Part shown: positions 24,505 through 33,755 of the stretch, one piece after another | How positions within the stretch are numbered: position 1 is the stretch's first letter | Layout of the letters: each line of letters starts with the position of its first letter | NCBI RefSeq assembly: GCF_009909145.1 | Contig: NZ_JAAAPJ010000003.1 | Span: forward strand, 186,001-250,000 | Length of the DNA: 64,000 bases | Reading direction: 5' to 3' | From: Corallococcus silvisoli | GTDB lineage: Bacteria > Myxococcota > Myxococcia > Myxococcales > Myxococcaceae | Program-made: the position numbers and the translations under genes | Notes under the pieces: generated by a model | What the model was told of the DNA's origin: nothing | Seen by the model: the letters and a program-made list of their open reading frames with translations, nothing else | Database searches by the model: none

Positions 24505-24633
24505 CGACACGGGCCGCCCCCCGCGGATCCGCGACCCGCGGCCCTCTTGCCCGCACGGGGCCGCATCTGCCAGCGTGAAGCCGCCGGGCGCGGAGCTGGG
24601 GCCGTGCCAGGCCGCGAGAGGGGGATGCATCCA

Positions 24634-25737
24634 ATGCCGTCGAGCGAGCGCGCCAACCTGCCGCGCTGGAACGGTCAGCGGGGATTTTTCGAGATCTGGT
24701 TCCTGGTGGTGCTCGACCCCGGCGGAGACCGCGCCTGGTGGTTGCGCTACACGCTGTTCACCCCGGCCCCGGGCACCGCGGGCGAGCCTCGCGCCACGGT
24801 CTGGGCGGCGGCGTTCGACTGCGCTTCGAAGGACCGGCCCGCGGTCGCGCTCAAGTCCATCCACCCGGCCTCCGCCTTCACGGCGCTCCCGTCCGGCGGA
24901 GTGCGCATCGCGGACTCGGAGCTGTCGCCCGGCCGCTGCCAGGGACAGGTGGCCTCCGGTGGCCACGCCATCGCGTGGGACCTGCGCTTCACCTCCGAGG
25001 GCAGCCTCCCGGTGCGCCGCGAGCCGCGCGGCGCCGCGCTCCTGCCGCTGCCCACGCGCGTCGCCCACGTGCACGATGACCTCTCTTTCGACGGCACGGT
25101 GACGGTGGACGGCGAGCGCATCGCCGTGAGGGGCGCTCCCGGCCTGCAGAAGCACCTGTGGGGCCACCGGCGGTTGGAGGAGCTCACGTGGCTGTACTGC
25201 CCGCGCTTCCGTGAGGACCCAGCGGCGCGACTGGAGACGATGGCGGTGCGCGCGAAGCGCAAGCGGGGCCACCCGAGGCTGTCCCCCGTCTTCCTGCGCA
25301 CGCGCGACACGCAGCACACGTTCCACGAAATGCCCAACCTGTTCTTCACGCGGATGACGTCGCCCGCCTCCGGCGAGCTCTCCTTCCGCGCCACGTCCGC
25401 GACGGTGGCCGTGGAGGGCCGCGCGTGGTGCGACCCGCGCACGCTGGTGGGCTACCTGTACCGCGATCCCCAGGGCTGGGACGTGCGGGTGGCCCAGAGC
25501 GACGTGGCCCGGTGCGAGCTGCAGCTCTTCCGCCGTCCCCATCCCTTCGCCGCGTGGCGTTTCACGCAGCGGCTCACCTCCACCGTGGGCGCGCTGGAGT
25601 TCCACGGGCCGGAGCCGATGCCGGGCGTGCGCTACATCCCCTGGGACGGCACCTCGCTTTCGCCCGGGGAGCCGCCCGAGGCAGCGATTGGGGCCATGGC
25701 CGGAGCCGCTGGCGAAGCGGCGCGCGGAGCGGGCTGA
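24634..25737 (+). CDS. Hypothetical protein, possible lipocalin/CrtC-like beta fold
   Basis: The 367-residue protein has no signal peptide or membrane helix. It opens with GQRGFFEIWFLVVLDPGGDR and has later strands such as GHAIAWDLRFTSEGSLPVRR and GLQKHLWGHRRLEELTWLYC. A substrate-type body with a K-H-x-W-G-H loop recalls hydroxyneurosporene synthase/tocopherol-cyclase-like beta proteins, but the match is weak. ATG 24634 is used because GAGAGGGGG lies 9 nt before it; ATG 24625 would abut that sequence. It is downstream of and co-directional with the DUF2378 gene. Confidence 0.68.
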   Translation: MPSSERANLPRWNGQRGFFEIWFLVVLDPGGDRAWWLRYTLFTPAPGTAGEPRATVWAAAFDCASKDRPAVALKSIHPASAFTALPSGGVRIADSELSPGRCQGQVASGGHAIAWDLRFTSEGSLPVRREPRGAALLPLPTRVAHVHDDLSFDGTVTVDGERIAVRGAPGLQKHLWGHRRLEELTWLYCPRFREDPAARLETMAVRAKRKRGHPRLSPVFLRTRDTQHTFHEMPNLFFTRMTSPASGELSFRATSATVAVEGRAWCDPRTLVGYLYRDPQGWDVRVAQSDVARCELQLFRRPHPFAAWRFTQRLTSTVGALEFHGPEPMPGVRYIPWDGTSLSPGEPPEAAIGAMAGAAGEAARGAG

Positions 25738-25760
25738 GCCGGGAGGGGCCGGTCCGCTCC

Positions 25761-25824
25761 CCTGTCCTGGACGTGCGGGAGGGAGGACCCCGCGGGCCCG
25801 GGGCCGCGGGGCCGTCCGGACAGG
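25761..25824 (+). other. Long GC-rich hairpin before the FUSC gene
   Basis: CCTGTCC (25761-25767) pairs with GGACAGG (25818-25824), and inside it CCCCGCGG (25788-25795) pairs with CCGCGGGG (25804-25811) around an 8-nt loop. No T-run follows, so it is not a standard terminator. It could end the upstream transcript or structure the FUSC leader. Confidence 0.45.
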
Positions 25825-25907
25825 AGGGGAAGGGGCGGTCCCTGTCTGTGGAGCAGGACGTCCATGGCCACCCTCTGGGGTGACGGCTTGCCACCTCCCC
25901 GACCTCC

Positions 25908-28046
25908 ATGCACCGGCTGCTGAGACACCTCCAGTCGCTCTTTCGTGTGGAGCCGGGAAGACCGGCGCTGTGGGCGGGCCTGCGGGCCTCCATCTCCACC
26001 GCGCTGCCCCTGTGCCTGGCCTTCCTCTCCACCGTGCCCGAAGCCAGCTGGGCGGGCCTCACCGGCCTGCTCGTCACGCTCGCGGACAAGGGCGGCTCGT
26101 ATCACGCGCGGGCGCGCGTCATGGGCGTGGTGACGGTGCTGGGGTCGCTGGTCGGCATGCTCGCCGCTCCCGCGGGACGGACGTACTGGGTGGACGCGAG
26201 CCTGCTGCTGCTGGGCGTCACGGCGGCCAACTTCGCCCGCAGCTACGGCGAGACCGCGGGCTCCGTGGGAGGCCAGCTCGCGGTCATCTTCGTCGTGTCG
26301 CTGGGGGCGCCCACCTCCTCCCTGCGCGAAACGCTGCTGCGCGGCGGGGCCCTGCTGATGGGCGGCCTCTGGGCGATGGCGCTGTCGCTGGTCCTCTGGC
26401 CGCTCAGGCCCTACCGCCCCGCGCGCCGGGCCGTGGCGCGCGTCTACGCGGGGCTCGCCAGCGCGGCGGAGGAGCTGCACACGGGGACCCTGGACGGGGC
26501 CACGGCCTCGCAGTGGGCGGATGGGCTCCAACGCCACGCGAGGATCCGCCCGGAGATTGAACGGGCGCGCGGCGTGCTCGCGGCCACGCGGCGCGGGCGG
26601 CCGGACGAATCCCGGCGCGGCGAACACCTGCTGGTCCTGGTGGAGCTGGCGGAGCCGATGGTGGCCCTGCTCAGCTCGCTGGCGGAGGCGATGCAGGTGG
26701 TGGGGCGCGACCCGCACATGAACGCGACGCGGGAGCGCGTGGCGCGGCTGTGCGAGGCCTTCGCGGCGATGGACCTGTGGGTGGCGCGAGCGCTGCGGCA
26801 GGAGCGCAACGAAGGCATGAGCGCCCCACCCCGGCTGGTGCTGAGGCCCAAGCGCCGGCAACCCGCGAGGATGGCCGCGCCGCCCGTGCGTCAGGGCGCG
26901 GAAGGGCCGCTGTCCATGCACGTCGCCGCGCTGCTGGCGCGGCTGCGCGAGTACGCGGGCGTGGCGCACGAAACGGCCTCCGGCCTGCTCTTCGGCGACC
27001 CCGTGTCCCAGCGCGGCAAGGGCACGGTGAAGGGCCTCCCGAAGGCGCCTGGGTTCTCCGCGTGGCGGCCCCTGCGCGACAACCTGCACCCGGACTCGCT
27101 GGTGCTCCGGCACGCGCTGCGCACGGGGATGGTGGCCACGGCGGCGCTGGGGCTGACGCGCGCGCTGCAGGTGGGCGACGCGCACTGGGTGAGCCTGACG
27201 GTCATCTCCATCCTCCAGCCCCACGCGGGGAGCACGGAGGAGCGCGTGCTCCAGCGCACGATGGGGACGCTGGTGGGCGCGAGCCTGGCGGCGCTCATCG
27301 CGACCACGGTGCACACGCCGCCCTTGATGGTCGCGGTCATCAGCGTGCTGACCGCCATCTCCGTGGCGCTCCTCCCCCTGAACTTCGGTGCGTTCCAGGT
27401 GCTGCTCACGCCGGACTACCTGCTGATGGCCACGCTCAGCTCCGGGGACTGGACGGTCGCGTCGCAGCGCTCGCTGGGCGTGCTCATCGCGGGGACGCTG
27501 GCGCTGCTGGGCACGTGGACGCTGTGGCCCAGCCCGGAGCGCCGCCGCTTCCCGGACGCGGCGGCCTCCGCCCTGCGCGCGGACGGGAAGTACCTGCAGC
27601 AGCTGGCCACGCACCGCAGCGGCACGGAGCCCGCGGTGAACGAGGAGCGCCGGAGGCTGGACCAGGCGCTCCTGGAGGCCGAGTCGTCCTTCCAGCGGCT
27701 GATGACGGAGTACCGTGGCCCGCCCCAGCACCTGGAGCCCGGCATGGCCCTGCTCACCTACACGCGCAGGTTCGCGCTGGCCGTCACCGCGCTGGGCACG
27801 GGGCGGTTCGAGGACCGGACGACCTCCGTGCTGCCGCAGCAGTTGGCGCAGCGGGCCAGCGACAGCCTGGAGCTGCTCGCCCGCGCGCTGCAGGAGCGGC
27901 GGGAGCCCCCGCCCCTGCCGTCACTGGCCTTGCCGCGCACCAGCGGCGATCCGGTGCTGAGCGCGCTGCTGGAGCGCGTGCCCCGGCAGCTGGGCATCCT
28001 CCACGGCGCGGTGGCGCGGATCAGCGAGGATCCGGCGTTGCGCTGA
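25908..28046 (+). CDS. FUSC family inner-membrane protein (aromatic-acid-exporter-like)
   Basis: The 712-residue protein has two blocks of membrane helices, about residues 20-190 (ASWAGLTGLLVTLADKGGSY, VMGVVTVLGSLVGMLAAPAG, LAVIFVVSLGAP) and about 400-545 (MVATAALGLTRALQVGDAHW, SLTVISILQPHAGSTEERVL with the FUSC-typical Q-x6-T pattern, AGTLALLGTWTLWP), each followed by a helical soluble region. This is the YccS/AaeB-type layout linked to export of aromatic acids and other metabolites. The coding region overlaps the convergent lipoprotein gene by 26 bp at the 3' end. Confidence 0.87.
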   Translation: MHRLLRHLQSLFRVEPGRPALWAGLRASISTALPLCLAFLSTVPEASWAGLTGLLVTLADKGGSYHARARVMGVVTVLGSLVGMLAAPAGRTYWVDASLLLLGVTAANFARSYGETAGSVGGQLAVIFVVSLGAPTSSLRETLLRGGALLMGGLWAMALSLVLWPLRPYRPARRAVARVYAGLASAAEELHTGTLDGATASQWADGLQRHARIRPEIERARGVLAATRRGRPDESRRGEHLLVLVELAEPMVALLSSLAEAMQVVGRDPHMNATRERVARLCEAFAAMDLWVARALRQERNEGMSAPPRLVLRPKRRQPARMAAPPVRQGAEGPLSMHVAALLARLREYAGVAHETASGLLFGDPVSQRGKGTVKGLPKAPGFSAWRPLRDNLHPDSLVLRHALRTGMVATAALGLTRALQVGDAHWVSLTVISILQPHAGSTEERVLQRTMGTLVGASLAALIATTVHTPPLMVAVISVLTAISVALLPLNFGAFQVLLTPDYLLMATLSSGDWTVASQRSLGVLIAGTLALLGTWTLWPSPERRRFPDAAASALRADGKYLQQLATHRSGTEPAVNEERRRLDQALLEAESSFQRLMTEYRGPPQHLEPGMALLTYTRRFALAVTALGTGRFEDRTTSVLPQQLAQRASDSLELLARALQERREPPPLPSLALPRTSGDPVLSALLERVPRQLGILHGAVARISEDPALR

Positions 28047-29163
28047 CGGCCGGGAGCGCGGCGCACGCGGTCTGATACTCCTGGAGCTTGAGCTGGAAGC
28101 GCGCGTGCTCCGGCTCGGGCCACGCCTTCGGCAGCAGGGCCACGGCCTGCTGCTGTTCCGCCAGCGCTTCGGTGCACTGCCTCAGGCCGAAGTGCGCGGC
28201 GGCGGCGGTCTCCAGCACATAGGGGTTGAGCGGTTCATGTCGCGCGGAGCGGCGGATCACCGGGCGAAGCGCCGTCAGGGCCGCCGCGTACTGCCCGGAC
28301 TGGACGCGCCGCCACGCCATCTCGGTGGCCGTCCATCGGTCCTGGGGGGCCATGGCGTAGGCGCGCTCCAGGGCCCGCGGGTACGCCGGATCATCCGGCC
28401 GCTGCACGGCGAGCTGCATGGCGAGGTTGCCCCACGCGGCGCTGCTCTCGGGGAAGCGGGCGGCGCGCTGCTGGGCCCAACCCACCTTCTGCTCCAGCGA
28501 GAGCTCGCTGGAGCCTCCGCGGTGGAGGTTGAAGGTGATGCCGAACGGGGTGCTCATCGGATGCCCCGCGAGGGTCCAGGGCCGGTAACGGCACGCGCTC
28601 AGCTGCGCGATGAGATTGGGTGCGAATGGCAGGGGCCCATCCTCGATGGCCTGGCAGTCCCGCATCCGCCCGTCCGCGTCCAGACGGCATTGGACGATGA
28701 CCACCGCGAACTCGCGGCTGGAGGACAGGCTGGGCCCCAGGGGGTGGCTCAGGTCCCCTTCGAGCCGCGCGGGCTGGAGGCTCTGCTCCTTCAGGAACCG
28801 GCAGGCGGCCTCATGGTCCGCGTCACACGCGGCCTGGAGCTCGCTCAAGGCCTGACGCACCTGGGGTTCGGTGGGCTGCCCCTTCAGGACCTGGGTGGCT
28901 TCCTCGAAGACCCCAGGAGCCTGCCCCGGTTCCAGCTCCAGCGTGGGACCGTCCAGCAGAGGCCGTGTGGAGCCGGAGGAAGCGAAGTTCGGGGTCCGGG
29001 CGATCCGCTCCTCGACGGAGTTCGGATCCTCCAGGAAGTACTCCATGGCCAGCGACAGGTGACCATGGCTCGCGGTCGGCGGAGGCAAGGCCGGACGAAG
29101 CTCGCGGTGGGCACAGCCGGTCGCGACACACCCCAGGAGAAGGAAGACGAGGCGCAAGTGCAT
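28021..29163 (-). CDS. Lipoprotein with TonB-C-like domain and TPR-like repeats
   Basis: The 380-residue protein from ATG 29163 has a lipoprotein signal (LVFLLLGCVATGCAH). Around residues 170-245 a TonB C-terminal-like stretch reads FAVVIVQCRLDADGRMRDCQ then LSACRYRPWTLAGHPMSTPF. The rest is helical and TPR-like (WGNLAMQLAVQRPDDPAYPR, ALERAYAMAPQDRWTATEMA). Such mosaics of TonB-like and TPR parts are common in myxobacterial envelopes. Function is unknown. Its 3' end overlaps the FUSC gene by 26 bp. Confidence 0.75.
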   Translation of the reverse strand: MHLRLVFLLLGCVATGCAHRELRPALPPPTASHGHLSLAMEYFLEDPNSVEERIARTPNFASSGSTRPLLDGPTLELEPGQAPGVFEEATQVLKGQPTEPQVRQALSELQAACDADHEAACRFLKEQSLQPARLEGDLSHPLGPSLSSSREFAVVIVQCRLDADGRMRDCQAIEDGPLPFAPNLIAQLSACRYRPWTLAGHPMSTPFGITFNLHRGGSSELSLEQKVGWAQQRAARFPESSAAWGNLAMQLAVQRPDDPAYPRALERAYAMAPQDRWTATEMAWRRVQSGQYAAALTALRPVIRRSARHEPLNPYVLETAAAAHFGLRQCTEALAEQQQAVALLPKAWPEPEHARFQLKLQEYQTACAALPAVSATPDPR

Positions 29164-29284
29164 GGCTGCGCACTCTATGCGCGCGGACCCATCCGGCACG
29201 ACCTGTCCGCAGGAAACACACGTCGGCGCGGACCCGACCTCCCACGGCGTTGCCCCCCAGGGGAGAACCCAGAATGCTACGGGG

Positions 29285-30391
29285 ATGCCGAAGCCCCCCA
29301 AGCCCTCGTCCTCCTTCTCCGTCGTCGACCGAGGCCGGCCACGCTTAGGAGGGCCCAGTCTGGACCAGGACCCCACCTGGAACCCGTTCAGCGTCCTGAA
29401 GGTCGACGTCGAGGGGCCAGAGTCCTTTCCCGTCCGCGCCCCGGCCCGCCACAAGACGCCGCTCCACTTCGTCTGGTACGGGACGGGCAAGCCGAACGAC
29501 TCGAACACCCGAAGTCCGAAGGACATCGCGGCCCGCTTCTCCGCGTCGGCCACGGTGTACTTCTGGGTCCTGCCGCAGATGGCCCCCGAGTTCGAGAAGG
29601 CCCTGGGCAAGCGGGTGAAGGTGCATGGCCTGGACGAGGTCCTGGGCGCTCCGGTCGTGCGCAAGGAGCTGGGGGCGCTCCAGTTGGACAAGCTGGACCA
29701 GCTCCTGAAGTTCTACCTGGGCAACCGAGGCCACGCGCCCGCCAAGGACATCCTGACCTTCCTGACGCTGGGCGTGAACGGCGGCTACTTCTTCGACGCG
29801 AACTGCGTCATCGAGGAGCCCAAGCAGTTGGAGAAGATGCTCGCGAAGCCCCCCAAGGTCCCCACGTTCCTCAAGCTGGAGGACACGCTCACCTTCAACG
29901 CGAAGCCTCCGGGCTTCATGAAGGATGACCTGGCGCTCCAGATGGGGATGCAGGAGGACGACACGGACGAGATGTCGGAGTTCAACGGCACCGACATGTG
30001 GGCGATGTACGCGCCGGCACGGCACCCCATGATGTGGACCATCGCGCGCCACTACATCTCCCGGGCGGAGGCGTTTGGTTTCTGCGGGGGCCCCGTCCAG
30101 TCCGGGAGCCTGCGCTCCCAGATGCGCAACTCGTTCGTGGACGGAATCCCCCAGCAGAAACGCACCCTCGCGGGCGCGCTGGGCATCCAGAGCATCTATT
30201 CGGGCATGGCGGAGCACAAGCGGCGCCACGCGCACTACCGGCCGCAGGACGAGAACTGGGAGGTGGACGCCGTGAAGGACGGACAGATCGAGGGCGGTGG
30301 GCCCGTCCTGTCCCCGGCCTCGCTCCACGCCAACTACTGGGTGAAGGCCCTGGGCCTCACCAAGGGCCACGGGGACAGCTGGACCAAGTAG
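29285..30391 (+). CDS. Possible TcdA/TcdB-type (GT44-like) glycosyltransferase
   Basis: The 368-residue protein has no signal or membrane helix. Residues about 40-60 read TPLHFVWYGTGKPND, similar to the I-H-F-V-W-x-G start of large-clostridial-toxin glycosyltransferases, and about 155-185 read DILTFLTLGVNGGYFFDANC, in the place of their GG-x-Y-x-D-x-D sugar-nucleotide loop; the second Asp is replaced by Asn. ATG 29285 is preferred because the frame upstream has no family-like residues. An enzyme acting on an unknown acceptor is possible; the call is a motif-level guess. Confidence 0.5.
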   Translation: MPKPPKPSSSFSVVDRGRPRLGGPSLDQDPTWNPFSVLKVDVEGPESFPVRAPARHKTPLHFVWYGTGKPNDSNTRSPKDIAARFSASATVYFWVLPQMAPEFEKALGKRVKVHGLDEVLGAPVVRKELGALQLDKLDQLLKFYLGNRGHAPAKDILTFLTLGVNGGYFFDANCVIEEPKQLEKMLAKPPKVPTFLKLEDTLTFNAKPPGFMKDDLALQMGMQEDDTDEMSEFNGTDMWAMYAPARHPMMWTIARHYISRAEAFGFCGGPVQSGSLRSQMRNSFVDGIPQQKRTLAGALGIQSIYSGMAEHKRRHAHYRPQDENWEVDAVKDGQIEGGGPVLSPASLHANYWVKALGLTKGHGDSWTK

Positions 30392-30419
30392 GGAGGCCCT
30401 CGCGCCAGGAGCGCTCCGT

Positions 30420-31736
30420 TCACGGAGAGGCCTGCGCCGCCACGGACGTCGTGGCCGCGACCAGATTTCCCGCGCCGTCCTTCGCCAGCCCATACAGCTT
30501 GATGGCGCCCGTCACGACCGGCAGCCGCACGCGCCACGTGCCCGGCGTGGCGCCCTTGCGCGCCTCCAGCGCCGTCACGCGGTCGCGCTCCTCGCGGGTG
30601 GGCGCCCCCCGTGCGTTGTAGGCGAACGAGACCTCCAGCGGCGTGGCGGCGGTGACGTCGAAGGCCACGTTCGCCCAGGTGGCCGCGCCTTCCTTCTCCA
30701 GGCCCTGGACCTCCAGCCGCACCGGCACCGGCAGCGCGGGCACGGGCTTCGTGCCCGTGTAGGCCTCGCGCACCGCGTGCCACGCCGGCCGCATGGCGGT
30801 GCCCGACAGCATGCCCAACCACAGCCCGGTGTGGTCGAACGCCGAGCTGTAGTTGAAGACAAACAATCCCAGACACCGGCCCGCCTGGACCTGGGGCGCC
30901 AGCGCGTTGCGCCAGCCGTCCACGATGACGTCGTACTTCTCCGCGTCTCCTGGCTCCTGGGGCACGCCGCGAGCGTCCTTCGGGACCTCCCATTCGCCCT
31001 GGGCGCCGAACTCGGTGATGAACCACGGCTTGCGCCCACCGGCCTGCCGCACCGCGTCCGGCAGCGCGTGGATGCCCCGGCCATAGACATTCAGACCATA
31101 TGCATCCAGCGACGGGACATACTTCTCCCAGAACGGCACGCCCAGCGTCCAGGCATCCACGGACAGCACCGGGTGTCCGGGGTCCGTCTTCTTCACCGCC
31201 CGGACCACCTTCTCCAGGAAGCGCGCGTAGGCGACCTTGGATGGCTCATCCGGAGAGTTGAGGATGACCTCGTTGCCCAGGCCCCAGGCAAGCACCGCCG
31301 GGTGGTCCTTGAAGCGGCGCACCTGGGCGAGCGTGGCCTGGAGCTGCGCCTCTCGGCCCTTCGCGTCGCGCGCATAGTCGAAGGCGTCATCGTTCTCCAT
31401 GCCGGCGCGGCCCGGCCGCAGCCACAGGCCCACCAGGACCCGCAGGCCGTGCTTGTGCGCGGCGTCCAGCAGCGCGACTGTCTCCTCACCGGTGCCCCAG
31501 GTGCGCAGCGTGTTCACGCCCTGGGCGCGCAGGCGTTCACAATCCGCGTCGAAGTTCGAGGGACCGCCCGTGCCGCTGAAGGTCACGCCTTTCGCCACGT
31601 AGGGCTGGCCGTCCACCTCCAGCTTCCACCCCTCCCCTGCCTTCACGATGGAGGTGCGGGCCTCCACGCCCCCCATGGGGAGCAGCAGCGCGGTCACCAG
31701 CAGGACACCAAATGCGGCAGGAGGGGCAGTGGCCAT
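30420..31736 (-). CDS. Secreted glycoside hydrolase, GH5/GH2-type TIM barrel
   Basis: The 438-residue protein has a signal peptide (AFGVLLVTALLLPMGGVEA). A (beta/alpha)8 domain spans about 35-330 (PYVAKGVTFSGTGGPSNFDA, GVNTLRTWGTGEETVALL) with the acid/base Glu156 in AWGLGNEVILNS and the nucleophile Glu242 in PWFITEFGAQGEW, both on expected strands. The C-terminal about 100 residues form a beta-sandwich. It likely degrades beta-glucan or mannan-type polymers outside the cell, fitting a predatory soil bacterium. The start codon lies inside dispersed repeat R1. Confidence 0.87.
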   Translation of the reverse strand: MATAPPAAFGVLLVTALLLPMGGVEARTSIVKAGEGWKLEVDGQPYVAKGVTFSGTGGPSNFDADCERLRAQGVNTLRTWGTGEETVALLDAAHKHGLRVLVGLWLRPGRAGMENDDAFDYARDAKGREAQLQATLAQVRRFKDHPAVLAWGLGNEVILNSPDEPSKVAYARFLEKVVRAVKKTDPGHPVLSVDAWTLGVPFWEKYVPSLDAYGLNVYGRGIHALPDAVRQAGGRKPWFITEFGAQGEWEVPKDARGVPQEPGDAEKYDVIVDGWRNALAPQVQAGRCLGLFVFNYSSAFDHTGLWLGMLSGTAMRPAWHAVREAYTGTKPVPALPVPVRLEVQGLEKEGAATWANVAFDVTAATPLEVSFAYNARGAPTREERDRVTALEARKGATPGTWRVRLPVVTGAIKLYGLAKDGAGNLVAATTSVAAQASP

Positions 31737-31781
31737 GGGATGTGAAAGCCTGGACGAGGAGGAGGTGGGGCTCGAGCGGCA
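31716..31781 (+). repeat. Dispersed repeat R1 (66 bp)
   Basis: Matches R3 (36612-36676) at 57 of 66 aligned columns, and R2 (33992-34028) in the core CATGGGAT then AAAGCCTGGACGAGGAG. It covers the start codon and first codons of the glycoside hydrolase gene on the other strand. No inverted ends or coding signal were seen. Confidence 0.8.
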
Positions 31782-32007
31782 TCAAGGATAGACAAACTGT
31801 CCGCTTACTCTCTGCTCAGGAGCAGATCCACATCCGTGCGCGTCGATGTCACACAGAAGGCATCGCCAGTTCGGTGCGTCAGACGAGACACAAACCTCCC
31901 CGGCACAGGGAGAGGGGCCTCATGGCCGCATCCGCTCCGTTGGCCATCCATGAGCTCCGGCACGCGGTCTCTTTCATCTTCGCGGGGTACGCTCACGGAA
32001 CACGCCC

Positions 32008-33246
32008 ATGCCCTCCGCCCCCATCCAGTCCGCGGGAAGTCCTCCAGCCCCATCCCGCACGTCGCTGCGTGCACTGGACTGCCTCAATTTCTTCCTCGCC
32101 GACGTGCAGACCGGCATCGGTCCCTTCTTCGCCATCTACCTGGCGGCCCACCGATGGAACGAACAACACGTCGGGCTCGCGCTCACGGTGGGAGGCATCG
32201 CAGGTATCGTGACGCAACTGCCGGCGGGCGAACTCGCCGACCGCGTCCACTCCAAGCGCTCCCTCATCGCCGCGGGCGTCGCGACCCTGGGCGTGGGCGC
32301 CTGGCTCATCGTGAGCTTCCCGACGTTCTGGCCGGAGATCCTCGCCCAGGCCCTTGTGGGAGGTGTCTCCAGCATCTTCATCCCTACCACCTGCGCCATT
32401 TCCCTGGGGTTGGTGGGGCCTGCCCTCTTCGACCGCCGACAGGGCAGGAATCAGACCTTCAACTCCGCCGGCAATGTGAACACCGCGATAGTGGCGGGGC
32501 TGCTGGGCCACTTCGTCTCGAACTCGTCGGTCTTCTACTTCGTGATGGCCCTCACCGTGCCTACCCTCCTCAGCCTGCGCTTCATCCGTCCCGAGGAGAT
32601 CGACTTCGAGCGAGCCCGGGGCGCGAAGCCGGACGGCGGGCCCGAGCACACCGCCAGCCTCCGGCAGTTGCTCCAGGACCCCAGGCTGCGAACCTTCCTG
32701 ACGTGCGCGGTGATGTTCCACTTCGCCAACGCCGCGATGCTACCCCTGCTGGGCGAGCTGCTGGCGAAGGGCCGTGGCCGCGACTCCATGCTGTTCATGT
32801 CCGCTTGCGTGGTGACGACCCAGTTCGTCATCTCCTTGCTGGCCTCGTGGGCCGGGCACCGCGCGGGGACATGGGGACGCAAGCCGCTGATGCTGCTCGC
32901 GTTCGGCGTGCTGCCTATCCGTGGTGTGCTCTACACCCTCACGCACGACCCCTCCCTGTTGGTGGCCATCCAGGTGCTGGATGGCGTGGGCGCGGGCATC
33001 TTCGGGGTGGTGTCCGTGCTCGTCATCGCGGACCTGACACGCGGCACGGGCCGGTTCAACGTCACACTCGGCGCCATCACCATGGCGGTGGGCATTGGCG
33101 CCTCGCTCAGCCAGGTCATCGCCGGCACGCTCGTTCACCATCTGGGCTACTCCGCGGGCTTCCTGTTCCTGGCGACGGTCGCGGCGGTCGCCTTCGCGCT
33201 CTTCGCTCGGGCCATGCCCGAGACACTCGAACGCCCGTCCACGTAA
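32008..33246 (+). CDS. MFS transporter
   Basis: The 412-residue protein has about twelve hydrophobic helices, with the loop 2-3 motif as GELADRVHSKRSLIAAGVAT and the start CLNFFLADVQTGIGPFFAIY. The second half opens with FLTCAVMFHFANAAMLPLLG. The pattern matches MFS drug/metabolite transporters. It stands alone behind a 271-bp upstream gap in which only weak promoter-like sequence was seen. Substrate and direction are not readable. Confidence 0.88.
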   Translation: MPSAPIQSAGSPPAPSRTSLRALDCLNFFLADVQTGIGPFFAIYLAAHRWNEQHVGLALTVGGIAGIVTQLPAGELADRVHSKRSLIAAGVATLGVGAWLIVSFPTFWPEILAQALVGGVSSIFIPTTCAISLGLVGPALFDRRQGRNQTFNSAGNVNTAIVAGLLGHFVSNSSVFYFVMALTVPTLLSLRFIRPEEIDFERARGAKPDGGPEHTASLRQLLQDPRLRTFLTCAVMFHFANAAMLPLLGELLAKGRGRDSMLFMSACVVTTQFVISLLASWAGHRAGTWGRKPLMLLAFGVLPIRGVLYTLTHDPSLLVAIQVLDGVGAGIFGVVSVLVIADLTRGTGRFNVTLGAITMAVGIGASLSQVIAGTLVHHLGYSAGFLFLATVAAVAFALFARAMPETLERPST

Positions 33247-33419
33247 GCCTGGAGGCAGGAGCGCGGCGTGAGGTCTGGCGGTAGGTCACGACCGTCAGGT
33301 CCCCAGCCCGGATTACACGGTCGGCCGAAGCCTCGATGCGCGCTCGTCGAGGTGATGCTTCATTCGGTTGAAACGGTTCCGACTCTCTCTGTGGCCATGT
33401 GCCACTTGCGAGCACGCCA

Positions 33420-33553
33420 CCGCGCGATTGTCGGTCCTGCCGGCTCCGCTCCCGCAATCGAACCTCAAGCCATGAGCACAGCCACCTCACGAAGTCGGGA
33501 CGTTTTCGCAGCGCGCGCCACACGGAGCGTAGGTCATGGAGCAGGCGTTCCAT
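33420..33553 (-). pseudogene. Remnant of a MacB/FtsX-type ABC transporter permease (N-terminus)
   Basis: From ATG 33553 the minus strand reads MERLLHDLRSVWRALRKRPD, the usual start of orphan MacB-type permeases. After about 22 codons the frame breaks; the family-like continuation EVAVLMA, a stop, then GSIAGAEPAG lies in another frame, like the A-V-L-x-LA-x-G-I-G-A segment. Nothing further of the permease remains. It follows the ATPase remnant by 32 bp, as in an intact operon. Confidence 0.65.
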
Positions 33554-33585
33554 GACGCTCCCGAGCCTTGGCGAGGCTGCCCGTC

Positions 33586-33755
33586 CTACACGATGCGGCC
33601 GTCGACGAGGTTCAGCGTGCGCGTGGCCTTGTTCGCGCTCGCCGCGTCGGTCGTCATCATGACCAGCGTTGAGCCTGCACCGTGCAGTTCCGCCAACTGC
33701 TCGAGCACCTTCGCGCCGGTCTTCGAGTCCACGTTTCCCGGGGAGGAAGCCTGAG
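33586..33755 (-). pseudogene. Remnant of an ABC transporter ATPase (MacB/LolD type), C-terminal end
   Basis: The minus strand encodes SPGNVDSKTGAKVLEQLAEL, then TLVMMTTDAASANKATRTLN and VDGRIV followed by TAG. This is the region after Walker B (EPTGNLDS), the H-loop (T-H-D, here TTD) and the terminal L-x-DGR-I of lipoprotein-release/MacB ATPases. The Walker A, signature and Walker B parts are gone and the H-loop His is replaced. Confidence 0.75.

Noticed and set aside
33268..33555. Plus-strand small frame in the transporter-debris gap
   Set aside because: No family features; the minus strand carries recognisable ABC permease remnants at the same place.
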